64,000 bases of DNA. Origin: Palsa-504 sp963839095 (lineage in GTDB: Bacteria; Actinomycetota; Actinomycetes; Streptosporangiales; Streptosporangiaceae). The stretch's first letter is position 1. Every line of letters starts with the position of its first letter. The stretch spans positions 1-64,000 of the forward strand of contig CAWIUF010000069.1 of the NCBI GenBank assembly GCA_963839095.1, in the 5' to 3' direction. Under the pieces are notes generated by a model, which was not told the origin of the DNA, did not search any database, and worked only from the letters and a program-made list of their open reading frames with translations. The position numbers were made by a program, and so were the translations under genes. Positions 9,259 to 17,654 of the stretch are shown one piece after another.

Positions 9259-10380
9259 ATGAAGGTCGGCATTCCCGCTGAGGTCAAGAACCACGAGTAC
9301 CGGGTGGCCATCACCCCGGCCGGAGTCAGGGAGCTCGTGCTCAACGGGCACGAGGTCTTCATCGAGGCCGGAGCCGGCCTCGGCTCGTCGATCACGGACG
9401 CCGAGTACCACGCCGCCGGCGCGCGGACCCTCCCCACCGCGGACGACGTGTGGGCCACCGGTGACCTGATCCTGAAGGTCAAGGAGCCCGTCGCCGAGGA
9501 GTACCACCGGATGCGCCCCGGCCAGGTGCTGTTCACCTACCTTCACCTCGCCGCCGACAAGCGGCTCACCGAGGAACTTCTCGCCCGCGGCGTCACCGGC
9601 ATCGCGTACGAGACCGTCCAGACCCCCGGCGGCGCGCTCCCCCTGCTGGCGCCGATGTCGGAGGTCGCCGGCCGGCTGGCGCCCCAGGTCGGCGCGGCCA
9701 CCCTGATGAAGGCCAACGGCGGCCGCGGGGTCCTGCTGGGCGGAGTCCCCGGGGTCTACGCCGCCAAGGTCGTCGTGATCGGCGCGGGCGTCTCCGGCCT
9801 GAACGCCGCCACCATCGCGGCCGGCCTGCAGGCCGAGGTGCTCCTGCTCGACCGCAACATCGACCGCCTCCGCGCCGTCGACCAGATCTACCGCGGCCAG
9901 GTGCAGACCGTGGCCAGCAACGCCTACGAGATCGAGCGCGCGGTCCTCGACGCCGACCTGGTGATCGGCGCCGTGCTGATCCCGGGGGCCAAGGCGCCGA
10001 CGCTGATCACCAACGAGCTCGTCTCCCGGATGAAGCCCGGATCCGTGCTGGTCGACATCTCGATCGACCAGGGCGGCTGCTTCGAGGACTCCCACCCGAC
10101 CACCCACGCCGACCCGACCTACCCGGTCCACAACTCGGTCTTCTACTGCGTCGCGAACATGCCCGGCGCCGTGCCGAACACCTCGACCCACGCCCTCACC
10201 AACGTGACCCTGCCCTACGCGGTCGCGCTCGCGAACAAGGGCTGGCACCAGGCCTGCACCGAGGACCCCAGCCTCGCCCTGGGCATCAACACCCACGCCG
10301 GGCAGCTGGTCAACGCCGCCGTCGCGGAAGCGACCGGCCTGGGCTCAGTGCCTCTCGGGAACGTACTGGCCGGCGATTAA
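9259..10380 (+). CDS. ald: alanine dehydrogenase
   Basis: Of 373 residues, the normal length, it converts L-alanine and NAD+ to pyruvate, ammonia and NADH, or the reverse. It starts MKVGIPAEVKNHEYRVAITP, the family N-terminus. The substrate Lys is in LILKVKEPVAEEY, the catalytic His in FTYLHLAADKRL, and the NAD-binding glycine motif in VVIGAGVSGLNAATIAAGL. The end SVPLGNVLAGD is usual. A GGAGGA ribosome binding site sits 3 bases before the ATG. It is divergently paired with an Lrp regulator. Its 3' end overlaps the convergent acyl-CoA ligase by 36 bases. The gene is intact. Confidence 0.97.
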   Translation: MKVGIPAEVKNHEYRVAITPAGVRELVLNGHEVFIEAGAGLGSSITDAEYHAAGARTLPTADDVWATGDLILKVKEPVAEEYHRMRPGQVLFTYLHLAADKRLTEELLARGVTGIAYETVQTPGGALPLLAPMSEVAGRLAPQVGAATLMKANGGRGVLLGGVPGVYAAKVVVIGAGVSGLNAATIAAGLQAEVLLLDRNIDRLRAVDQIYRGQVQTVASNAYEIERAVLDADLVIGAVLIPGAKAPTLITNELVSRMKPGSVLVDISIDQGGCFEDSHPTTHADPTYPVHNSVFYCVANMPGAVPNTSTHALTNVTLPYAVALANKGWHQACTEDPSLALGINTHAGQLVNAAVAEATGLGSVPLGNVLAGD

Positions 10381-11862
10381 CTCAGGGACGGCGGCGACCC
10401 GGTCGGCTCGCAGCTGGGACCGGCGCACCTTGCCGGCCTCGTCGCGCAGCGGGTCCGCGACGATCTCGAAGGACCGGGGGTGCTTGTAGCGCGCCAGCTG
10501 ATCCGCCAGGTGCCGTCGCACCTCCTCCAGGTCCAGATCCGCCGGGGCCTGGACGATGGCGTGGACGCGCTGGCCGAGGTCGTCGTCGGGCAGCCCGATG
10601 ACGGCGCTGGAGGCGATGCCGGGATGCGCTTCGAGCGCCGCCTCGACCTCGGCCGGGTAGACGTTCTCGCCCCCGACCAGGATCATGTCGGTGGACCGGT
10701 CGGCCAGGAACAGGTACCCGTTCTCGTCCATCCAGCCCATGTCGCCGAGGGACTCCCACCCGTCGCGCTGGCGCGGCTCGGCGCCGAGGTACCGGTACGA
10801 CGGCGGGGCGCCGTCGGGGCCGCGCATCCACACCTCGCCGACCTGGCCGGGCGGGACTTCCTCGCCGTCCGGACCGAGGATGCGCATCGCGCCGTAGGTC
10901 ACCCGGCCCACCGAGCCGCGGTGCGCCAGCCACTCGCGCCCGCTGATGTCCGTGCGCGCCTGCGCCTCGGTGCCGGCGTACAGCTCCCAGATGACATCGG
11001 GGCCGAGCCAGCCGATCCACGCCTCCTTGAGCCAGGCCGGGCACGGCGCGGCCAGGTGCCACACCGTCCGCAGCGAGGACAGATCATAAGCCGAACGGAT
11101 ATCGGCCGGGAGCCTCCAGATCCGGCTCATCATCGTCGGCACCACGTAGAGCCACGTCGCCCGGTGCTGCGCCACCAGCCGCAGCGTGCCCTCGGCGTCG
11201 AAGCGCTCCATGACGACGAGCCGGGACCCCGCGAACAGGCCGTTCATCGCGGAGATGAACGGCCCGTTGTGGTAGAACGGGCCGGGCATCACCATCGTGC
11301 CGTCCGGCTCGTGCCGCCACCGCTCGACCGACGGCCGGGTGACCACCCCGGGCTGCCCGGCCAGGATCAGCTTGGGACGGCCGGTGCTGCCGCCCGAGGT
11401 CGGCGCCTTCCACGACGGCGAGATCCGCACCGGCAGCGGGCGGTCGTCACCGGACTCGCCGAGCAGCGTCGGCACGTCGCATACCGGCCGGCCCACGGCC
11501 AGCACCTGGTCCGCGAGCACGAGGGGCGGATCGGCCAGGGCGATGATGGCCTGCAGCTCGGCGGCGGGAAGCCGCGCCGAGACCGGCTGCGGCACCGCCC
11601 CCAGCTTCCAGCACGCGGCGGACGCGACCACGAAGTCGACCCCGTTCGGCAGCGCGATCGTCACCAGGTCCCCGAGGCGGACGCCCCGGGCCGCCAGCGC
11701 CCGCGCCACCCGGGTGCCCTGCCGGTCGAGCTCAGCCCAGCTGATACTGCGCTCGCCGCAGACGACGGCGGCCGCGTCGCCACGCTCGCGCCCGAGCTCG
11801 GCTAGCCGCTGGACGATCGGGACCGGGCGGTCAGCATCCCCGGGAAGACCGGCCAGCGCCAT
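10345..11862 (-). CDS. AMP-binding acyl-CoA ligase
   Basis: A 505-residue ANL-superfamily enzyme that adenylates a carboxylic acid and transfers it to CoA. Visible motifs are the P-loop (APTSGGSTGRPKLI, with an extra Gly compared with the common TSGTTG), the aromatic/acid block (ELYAGTEAQA in place of YGxTE), the hinge (LADRSTDMILVGGENVYPAE) and the C-terminal lysine region (RDEAGKVRRSQL), where an Arg follows the usual GKxxR pattern. The YGxTE variant resembles bile-acid or aromatic acid CoA ligases, so the substrate is uncertain. It lies alone between the convergent ald and the following relic. The gene is intact. Confidence 0.85.
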   Translation of the reverse strand: MALAGLPGDADRPVPIVQRLAELGRERGDAAAVVCGERSISWAELDRQGTRVARALAARGVRLGDLVTIALPNGVDFVVASAACWKLGAVPQPVSARLPAAELQAIIALADPPLVLADQVLAVGRPVCDVPTLLGESGDDRPLPVRISPSWKAPTSGGSTGRPKLILAGQPGVVTRPSVERWRHEPDGTMVMPGPFYHNGPFISAMNGLFAGSRLVVMERFDAEGTLRLVAQHRATWLYVVPTMMSRIWRLPADIRSAYDLSSLRTVWHLAAPCPAWLKEAWIGWLGPDVIWELYAGTEAQARTDISGREWLAHRGSVGRVTYGAMRILGPDGEEVPPGQVGEVWMRGPDGAPPSYRYLGAEPRQRDGWESLGDMGWMDENGYLFLADRSTDMILVGGENVYPAEVEAALEAHPGIASSAVIGLPDDDLGQRVHAIVQAPADLDLEEVRRHLADQLARYKHPRSFEIVADPLRDEAGKVRRSQLRADRVAAVPELIAGQYVPERH

Positions 11863-11945
11863 ACGACGTCACCCCTGCCATCGAAGTATCCGCTCCGCTC
11901 CCGACGTTAACCCGCGCCCGATCACGCCGGGCCGGCCAGGGCCGC

Positions 11946-12085
11946 CCAGCCGGACCATCGCCGCGTTCAGCCTGGTGATCTACTACTGGGCTATCCACAG
12001 CACCCGGCCCCACCAGCGCGTCAGCGCGGCCGTGGAGCAAGTGGAGAGCGAGGCGTCTGTCGAACTGGACAAGCCGCTCGCCTGA
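11946..12085 (+). pseudogene. C-terminal relic of an APC-type amino-acid permease
   Basis: The last 43 codons before the stop at 12085 read AAFSLVIYYWAIHSTRPHQR and then SAAVEQVESEASVELDKPLA. The motif FSLVIYYWA followed by a charged tail is the usual end of amino-acid permeases of the APC family. No other TM segment or start is found upstream; the preceding sequence in this frame is the antisense of the acyl-CoA ligase. It is read as a truncated remnant. Confidence 0.5.
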
Positions 12086-12169
12086 TACCTGCTGGCGGGG
12101 CGGCCTCTGCACGGGTAATACTCCGAGGGTGGAAGCTGATAACCCGGCCCGGGCGCCAGAGGCGAGAGG

Positions 12170-13736
12170 ATGAGCAGGCGTAATAGCAGGCGAGCCAAAG
12201 CCCGGCGCCGCGCGGAGCGTGACCGCCGGCCGGTGACCGGGCGCGAGCCGCAGCGCCCGGAGAGCCCGGATCAGGAATCGCGGACGGCCGGAGATCAGGC
12301 GGTTCAGGCGGCTTCGCCGCCAGCTGGCCCTGGTCCGCGGGACTCGGGGGAACCCGGTTCTGACGTGCGCCCGGACGCCGTTGTCGGCGACCTGATGGCG
12401 GTGGATCCCGGCGAGGCGGGTCCCGGTGCCGACCCGGATCTGGAGAACGCCGATCCCGGCGACTTCGGCGACGTTGACCCCGCCGACGCCGACCTGCAAG
12501 CCATGCTGGCCGAGGAGGACCCAGGCGAGGCGGACCTTGCCGAAGAGGATCTAGCCGAAGAGGATCTAGCCGAAGAGGCCTACTGAAGAGGATCTAGCCG
12601 AAGAGGGCCTAGGCGAGGAGGACTTGGCCGAGGAGGACCCGGGCGAGGCCGGCCTCGGCGATACCGGCGATACCGGCGACGCCCAGGCAGCAGGCCCCGG
12701 CGAGGCGGACGCCCAGGTCGTCAAGATCGCCCCGGAAGCCGCCGCCGCCAGCGAGGACGAGGAGATCTTCGTCTTCAGTGACGACGACGACGATCTTCCG
12801 GCCGCGCAGATCCTGGTGGCCGGGGCCACCACGGATCCGGTCAAGGACTACCTGAAGCAGATCGGCAAGGTGCCGCTGCTCAACGCCGAGCAGGAAGTCG
12901 AGCTGGCCAAGCGGATCGAGGCCGGCCTGTTCGCCGAGGAGAAGCTGGCCCGGCACGGAGCCAGCATGCCCGGCGGCGACCGGGACGACCTGGCATGGAT
13001 AGCCGGGGACGGGCGGCGCGCCAAGGATCACCTGATGGAAGCGAACCTGCGGCTGGTGGTATCCCTGGCCAAGCGGTACACCGGGCGCGGGATGCTGTTC
13101 CTGGACCTGATCCAGGAAGGCAACCTGGGCCTGATCCGGGCGGTGGAGAAGTTCGACTACGCCAAGGGCTACAAGTTCTCCACCTATGCCACCTGGTGGA
13201 TCCGGCAGGCGATCACCCGGGCGATGGCGGATCAGGCGCGCACCATCCGGATCCCGGTGCACATGGTCGAGGTGATCAACAAGCTGGCCCGGGTGCAGCG
13301 GCAGATGCTGCAGGACCTGGGGCGGGAGCCGACCCCGGATGAGCTGGCGGTCGAGCTGGACATGACCCCGGAGAGGGTCGTCGAGGTGCAGAAGTACGGC
13401 CGCGAGCCGATCTCCCTGCACACCCCGCTGGGCGAGGAAGGTGACAGTGAGTTCGGTGACCTGATCGAGGACACGGAGGCGATCCAGCCGGGTGAGGCGG
13501 TCAGCTTCACCCTGCTTCAGGAGCAGCTGCATTCGGTGCTGGACACGCTGTCCGAACGCGAGGCCGGCGTGGTCTCGATGCGGTTCGGGCTGACCGACGG
13601 GCAGCCCAAGACCCTGGACGAGATCGGCAAGGTGTACGGCGTGACCCGCGAGCGGATCCGCCAGATCGAGTCCAAGACCATGTCCAAGCTCCGGCACACG
13701 TCCCGGTCCGACCTCCTGCGCGACTACCTGGACTGA
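12170..13736 (+). CDS. principal-type RNA polymerase sigma factor (HrdB/SigA-like)
   Basis: The core, from about 12840 to the stop, is intact: region 1.2 (DPVKDYLKQIGKVPLLNAEQ), 2.1-2.4 (LVVSLAKRYTGRGMLFLDLI, then FSTYATWWIRQAITRAMADQ), region 3, and 4.2 with the HTH (LDEIGKVYGVTRERIRQIES) and the end SKLRHTSRSDLLRDYLD. The N-terminal part from ATG 12170 is basic then strongly acidic, as in HrdB proteins, and ends with 15-base repeats encoding EEDLA. The first frame stops at 12586; the second resumes the same EEDLA repeat at 12585, so one gene broken by a one-base change inside the repeat is the best reading. If not, translation must start at TTG 12624. Regions 2.4 and 4.2 predict recognition of ordinary -10/-35 promoters. 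An alternative is a secondary HrdA/C/D-type factor. Confidence 0.85.
12539..12608 (+). repeat. 15-base tandem repeat inside the sigma-factor acidic domain
   Basis: Units of GCCGAAGAGGATCTA occur at 12539-12553 and 12554-12568, then a disrupted copy to about 12584, then the same phase of repeat from 12585 with variants (GAGGGCCTAGGC, GAGGACTTGGCC). The disruption is exactly where the open frame changes, which points to slippage in the repeat, either in the cell or in sequencing. Confidence 0.8.
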
Positions 13737-13738
13737 TC

Positions 13739-14776
13739 TCAGCGCGCCCGGACCGCAATCCCGGTCAGGGCGGTGAGCCGCCTGGCGAAGGCCGGCCCGG
13801 ACACCAGCCACGGATGCCCGGCGCGAGCACCGATCGTGTCCTCGCCGACCCAGCTGGCCACCTCGACGAGTGCGCGCAAGCAGACGATGGCCTGGTGCCA
13901 TCGCAGCACGCCGGGCTCGATCGCAGTCGCCGCCTGGCGCTGGTAGCCACGGAGAAACCGCCGGGCCAGCACCCGGCCGAACAGCCGGATGAGCGGCCGC
14001 TGCCAGCCGGGCACGAGCAGTGGCGGTTCACTGAGCAGCAGCGAGGTGAACCCGGCGTCGTGTGCCCGCGGCGCGAGCAGTGCCGCGCTCCAGTCGAGCA
14101 CCGTCACCCGGTCACCATCGGCCAGCAGGTTGAACGGATGCAGGTCACCATGGCAGATGACGTCGGGGGCCGGCCCGGACGGATGATCCGCTAGCCAGCG
14201 GGCCACCCCGGCCAGGTCGTCACGGCCGAACTCGACGGCGTATCGCTCCAGTGCCGCGAGCAGCCCGGGTACCGTAATCGGCACCTCGCGGACCTGCTCG
14301 AGCTCGCCGCGCACCAGGTCAGGGTCGAGCGCGTGCAGCCGTGCCATCGCCCCGGCCAGATGATCCGGGACCTGGCGCAGCAGCCGCGGCACGGCGGCCG
14401 CCCTCAGCCCGCCGGAGAGCCCGGCCAGCGCCGGGGCGCCGGCCGCCCGGTCCATCACGATGAACGCCCGGCCCAGGCCGTCGTCCGGGCCGCCGGCCAC
14501 GCGTACGAGCGGAGTGGGGAATCCCGCGGCGGCCACGGCGCGCTGCACGATCGTCTCCTTGCGCGCCGAACCGGGGTCGGGCATGAGCCGGGCGACCAGC
14601 TCGGACGGCCAGTCAGCGGGCGGGCGCTCGAGTGAGAACGACAGCAGCTCGGCCCAGAATCCGCCCCGCATCGGCTCGGGCCGGCGGACGTACTCCAGGC
14701 CCGGCATGCTGGCGGCTTCCCGCAGCACCCCGATCAGCCGGTCGTCAATGTCAGTTTTAACCGTCACGGTATTCAC
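13739..14776 (-). CDS. aminoglycoside-phosphotransferase-like kinase (APH family)
   Basis: A 345-residue member of the APH/choline kinase fold. The catalytic loop reads CHGDLHPFNLL and the metal-binding Asp follows in VTVLDWSAALLAP. The N-terminal lobe has the usual nucleotide region (ETIVQRAVAAAGFPTPLVRV, then AFIVMDRAAGAPAL). The start is GTG 14776 (MNTVTVKTD). The substrate cannot be told from sequence: these proteins include antibiotic kinases and metabolic kinases. It is divergent from a MerR regulator with which it shares a 30-base control region, so it may be under that regulator's control. The gene is intact. Confidence 0.8.
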   Translation of the reverse strand: MNTVTVKTDIDDRLIGVLREAASMPGLEYVRRPEPMRGGFWAELLSFSLERPPADWPSELVARLMPDPGSARKETIVQRAVAAAGFPTPLVRVAGGPDDGLGRAFIVMDRAAGAPALAGLSGGLRAAAVPRLLRQVPDHLAGAMARLHALDPDLVRGELEQVREVPITVPGLLAALERYAVEFGRDDLAGVARWLADHPSGPAPDVICHGDLHPFNLLADGDRVTVLDWSAALLAPRAHDAGFTSLLLSEPPLLVPGWQRPLIRLFGRVLARRFLRGYQRQAATAIEPGVLRWHQAIVCLRALVEVASWVGEDTIGARAGHPWLVSGPAFARRLTALTGIAVRAR

Positions 14777-14806
14777 CGTAACAATAGAAACTGATACTGT
14801 CTAGCC
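14755..14806. promoter_or_regulatory. shared APH/MerR control region
   Basis: The gap contains the inverted repeat ACGGT-attc-ACCGT (14767-14780) that overlaps the APH start, plus a GATACT hexamer about 12 bases before the MerR ATG with no Shine-Dalgarno sequence, which suggests leaderless transcription of the regulator. An autoregulatory MerR operator is the likely reading. Confidence 0.45.
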
Positions 14807-15619
14807 ATGACTGCTGCGGCATCGGACAGCACGGCCGGGACGGGTGAGCCGCTCACCATCGACGAGCTCGCCCGTCAGGTCAGGCTGCCGGTGCGGACGA
14901 TCCGCGAGTACCACACCATGCGCCTGCTGCCGCCACCAGAACGGCGCGGCCGCCTGGGCCTGTACGGCTCCCAGCACGTCCAGCGCCTGCAGCTCATCGC
15001 CCGCCTGCAGCACCGGGGCTACTCCCTGGCCGGAATCCGCGACCTGCTCGGGGCCTGGGAAAGCGGCACCGACCTCACCACCCTGCTCGGCGTCGGCCAG
15101 GGCCAGGCCGCGCTGGACGAGATGCCGCTGCGGCTGACCCGGGCGGAACTACTCCAGCGGCTTCCCGGGCTCGAGCCGGCCGCCATGGACCGCGCGACCC
15201 GGGCCGGGCTCGTGCGCCCGCACGGCGAAGACCACGTCATCGTACGCAGCCCCGCCCTCCTCGGCCTGGCGGCCGACTGGGTCCGGGCTGGCGTCCCGCT
15301 GGCCGAGGTGCTCGACGTGATCGAGGTGCTCACCGGCGACCTCAGCGCGCTGGCGCGCACGCTGGCCGGGCTGATCGCCGATCGTGTCGTGCCCCCGGCC
15401 GTCAGCGGCGCCGGTGACCTGCCCGGCTTGTTCCGGCGCGGCCGGCCGCTGCTGCTCCAGGGCGCGGCCAGCACACTCGCGGACCGGCTCGGCGCCGCGC
15501 TGGCCGAACGCGCCGAGGCCGCCGGCGACACCCGGCTCCGGGCGGCGCTCGACGACGTCAGGGTGGGCGCCGTGACGGACGCCGCCGGGACGATCCACCG
15601 GCCGGGAGGCCAGCGCTGA
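14807..15619 (+). CDS. MerR-family transcriptional regulator
   Basis: The N-terminal winged HTH reads TIDELARQVRLPVRTIREYH and continues GRLGLYGSQHVQRLQLIARL, with the second helix pair SLAGIRDLLGAWESG. The C-terminal two thirds (residues about 90-270) is a long helical effector region without cysteines, so a metal-thiol ligand is unlikely and an organic inducer is more probable. At 270 residues it is longer than metal-responsive MerR proteins. It is divergent from the APH-like kinase. The gene is intact. Confidence 0.88.
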   Translation: MTAAASDSTAGTGEPLTIDELARQVRLPVRTIREYHTMRLLPPPERRGRLGLYGSQHVQRLQLIARLQHRGYSLAGIRDLLGAWESGTDLTTLLGVGQGQAALDEMPLRLTRAELLQRLPGLEPAAMDRATRAGLVRPHGEDHVIVRSPALLGLAADWVRAGVPLAEVLDVIEVLTGDLSALARTLAGLIADRVVPPAVSGAGDLPGLFRRGRPLLLQGAASTLADRLGAALAERAEAAGDTRLRAALDDVRVGAVTDAAGTIHRPGGQR

Positions 15620-15660
15620 CCATTGCCGCCGGTGCCGCTGCCTGCCGATACTGGTCACAT

Positions 15661-15874
15661 GCTGGAGCTACGGCCGAATTGCGAGTGCTGCGACCGGGAC
15701 CTCGACCCGGCGTCCGCCGACGTGCTGGCCAGGATGCACCCCAGCGCCTGCCCGCTGATCGCCGGCCGGCGAGCAGGAGCCGGCCGGGCGATCAAGCCTG
15801 CGGGCGGCCAGCGTCCGGGACGGGGGTGGCGGCGGGGCCGGGCTGGAACTGCTGCGCCTGGCCGGGCCGGGTGA
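15661..15874 (+). pseudogene. DUF1272-like fragment
   Basis: The first residues MLELRPNCECCDRDLDPASA match the start of DUF1272 proteins, small zinc-ribbon-like proteins that continue with more cysteines (ICxFECTFC and CPNCGG). Here the chain jumps to DVLARMHPSACPLIAGRR and then runs into low complexity opposite the MFS gene, so the second metal-binding half is missing. It is read as an internally deleted relic. A short peptide with only three or four cysteines may still be made, but function is unlikely. Confidence 0.5.
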
Positions 15875-17354
15875 GCGGCCCGCTGCGGAACAGCGTGACG
15901 GCGACGATCGCGCCGCCGGTCAAGATGGCGGCCGACCACCAGAAGACGGTGCTGTAGCCGTGGATCAGCGCCTGCCCGGTTACCTGCGGGCTGGGACGGC
16001 CGCGGGCGTTTCCGGCGATAAAGCTGGCGATCGAACTCGCGAAGATCGTGTTGAGCAGCGAGGTGCCGATCGACCCGCCGAGCTGCTGCCCGGTGTTGAC
16101 GGTGGCGGCGGCGACGCCCGCGTCCTGCGGCGGCACGCCGAAGGTCCCGGTGTTGAAGACGGGCGCGAACACCAGGCCCAGCCCCAGGCCCATCATGATC
16201 AGCGACGGCAGCACGTGGGCCGCGTAGCTGGAGTGCACGCCGATCCGGGTCAGCAGGGCCAGGCCGCCCGCCGCCAGGATCATCCCGGTCGGCGCCAGCG
16301 GCCGCGGCCCGAAGCGGGGCATCAGCACGATGTTGCTGCTGATCGAGGCGGTCATGATGCCGGCCACCATCGGCAGGAACGCCACCCCGGTGATCACGGG
16401 CGAGAATCCCAGGGTCTGCTGCAGGTAATAGGTGAGGAACAAGAAGATGCCGAACATGCCCGCCGATGCGATCAGCATGGTCAGGTAGGCGCCGCCCCGG
16501 TTCCGGTCGGTCACCACCCGGGGCGGCAGCAGCGGCTGCGCCGCGCGCGCCTGCCGGAAGCCGAACAAGATCAGCAGCACCACCCCGGCCACCAGGAAGC
16601 CCCAGGTCGAAGACGCGTGCCAGCTGTGCAGGGCGGCGTTGGAGAAACCGTAGACGATACAGAACATGCCCGCCGAGACCAGCGCCGCGCCGGGCAGGTC
16701 CATCTTCGGCCGGCCCAGCGCGGGGTGCCGGGGCAGCAGGATCGCCGCGCCGGTGGCGGCCAGGCCGGCGAAGAACAGGTTCACGTACAGGCACCAGCGC
16801 CAGGACAGGTACTCGGTCAGCACCCCGCCCAGCAGCAGTCCCACCGCGCCGCCCGCCCCGGCCACCGCGCCGTACACGCCGAACGCCCGGCCGCGCTCGG
16901 CCGGGTCGCTGAACGTCACGGCCAGCAGCGACAGCGCCGCCGGCGCGAGCAGCGCGCCGAACGCGCCCTGGGCGGCCCGCGCCGCTACCAGCATGCCGAA
17001 GTTCAGCGCGGCGCCGCCCACCGCGGACGCGGCGGCGAAGCCGATCAGGCCGGCCAGGAACGTCACCTTGCGGCCCAGCAGGTCGGACAGCTTGCCGCCG
17101 AGCAGCAGCAGGCTGCCGAACGCCAGCGCGTACGCGGTGACCACCCACTGCCGGTCCACGATGGTGAAGTGCAGGGACCGCTGCGCCGACGGCAGCGCGA
17201 TGTTCATGATCGTCGCATCCAGGACGATCATCAGCTGGGCAAGCGCGATGACCCCCAGGACCAGCCACCGCCTGGGATCTGGCGCCGCGGTGCCGTCCGG
17301 CCCGCCCGGTGCCTGCCTAACCTGTCCGCCGTCTGACATAGGACCCCTGCCCAT
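15792..17354 (-). CDS. DHA2-type MFS drug exporter
   Basis: A 520-residue, 14-TM major facilitator of the EmrB/QacA class (drug:H+ antiporter 2). Motif A is visible as GGKLSDLLGRKVTFLAG, motif C as AVAGAGGAVGLLLGGVLTEY, and the N-terminus VIALAQLMIVLDATIMNIAL carries the motif D1 pattern with Asp. It likely exports toxic organic compounds. The start may be ATG 17354 or ATG 17339 (MSDGGQV). Upstream on the same strand lie a leader ORF, two hairpins and a promoter (17445-17632) that look like a translation-controlled attenuator. The gene is intact. Confidence 0.9.
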   Translation of the reverse strand: MGRGPMSDGGQVRQAPGGPDGTAAPDPRRWLVLGVIALAQLMIVLDATIMNIALPSAQRSLHFTIVDRQWVVTAYALAFGSLLLLGGKLSDLLGRKVTFLAGLIGFAAASAVGGAALNFGMLVAARAAQGAFGALLAPAALSLLAVTFSDPAERGRAFGVYGAVAGAGGAVGLLLGGVLTEYLSWRWCLYVNLFFAGLAATGAAILLPRHPALGRPKMDLPGAALVSAGMFCIVYGFSNAALHSWHASSTWGFLVAGVVLLILFGFRQARAAQPLLPPRVVTDRNRGGAYLTMLIASAGMFGIFLFLTYYLQQTLGFSPVITGVAFLPMVAGIMTASISSNIVLMPRFGPRPLAPTGMILAAGGLALLTRIGVHSSYAAHVLPSLIMMGLGLGLVFAPVFNTGTFGVPPQDAGVAAATVNTGQQLGGSIGTSLLNTIFASSIASFIAGNARGRPSPQVTGQALIHGYSTVFWWSAAILTGGAIVAVTLFRSGPLTRPGQAQQFQPGPAATPVPDAGRPQA

Positions 17355-17444
17355 CCTGATCCGGAGCTGACGCCTCCGTTTCGGAGCGTAACACGACCCG
17401 GGGCACCCGACGGAACGGGGTAACTACTTCTGGGGCTAGGAGAA

Positions 17445-17486
17445 GGCACCCTCAGGATCGGCTGATGCCGGATTCCTGAGGGTGCC
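17445..17486 (-). terminator. attenuator terminator hairpin before the MFS gene
   Basis: A perfect 13-base inverted repeat, GGCACCCTCAGGA and TCCTGAGGGTGCC, with a 16-base loop. It lies between the leader ORF and the MFS start, 91 bases before the latter, so it can act only on transcripts heading into the exporter. The trailing sequence is pyrimidine-rich (CTTCTCCT) rather than a long U-run, as is common in high-GC actinobacteria. Confidence 0.8.
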
Positions 17487-17497
17487 CCGCAGTGCGT

Positions 17498-17528
17498 CTC
17501 CAGGATTGCTAGCGAGCAATCTCCGGAG
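17498..17528 (-). promoter_or_regulatory. upstream hairpin overlapping the leader ORF stop
   Basis: The sequence CTCCGGAGATTGCT-cgct-AGCAATCCTGGAG folds into a stem with one bulge that contains the last codons and stop of the leader peptide. A ribosome stalled on the leader would block this stem and free its 3' arm. That is the arrangement expected of ribosome-mediated attenuation, though the competing antiterminator pairing has not been computed. Confidence 0.6.
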
Positions 17529-17550
17529 GCGTCTGACGATTAGTGAACAT
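17509..17550 (-). CDS. 13-residue leader peptide of the MFS attenuator
   Basis: ATG 17550 is preceded by a near-perfect Shine-Dalgarno, GGAAGGAGG (17559-17567), stronger than that of most genes in the window. It encodes MFTNRQTPPEIAR and ends with TAG inside the first hairpin. Its size, strong ribosome binding site, Pro-Pro pair and position between a promoter and a terminator indicate a regulatory leader whose translation state decides exporter transcription. The inducing drug class is not deducible. Confidence 0.65.
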   Translation of the reverse strand: MFTNRQTPPEIAR

Positions 17551-17602
17551 CGCGAGTACCTCCTTCCTGATACCGAGGATGTAACTTTGCCGCGGCGCGG
17601 CC

Positions 17603-17632
17603 ATCGTAAGACCGCGCGCTGGCCTGCGGCAA
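17603..17632 (-). promoter_or_regulatory. promoter of the MFS leader transcript
   Basis: On the minus strand, TTGCCG (17627-17632) and TACGAT (17603-17608) are separated by 18 bases. The AT-rich run TAAAT lies just upstream of the -35, a feature of promoters co-activated by WhiB7, and a WhiB7-like gene is present at 52.1 kb. The regulatory link is an inference. Confidence 0.5.
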
Positions 17633-17654
17633 AGCATTTACCGGCGGCCAAGCG

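Noticed and set aside
8533..10296. Very long minus-strand reading frame extending the membrane sensor gene through the ald locus
   Set aside because: It is the antisense of the regulator and alanine dehydrogenase, low in real protein motifs and rich in Gly/Arg/Asp patterns expected of a shadow frame in GC-rich DNA.
12539..12608. Candidate CRISPR-like array
   Set aside because: Contiguous 15-base units without spacers, within a coding frame.
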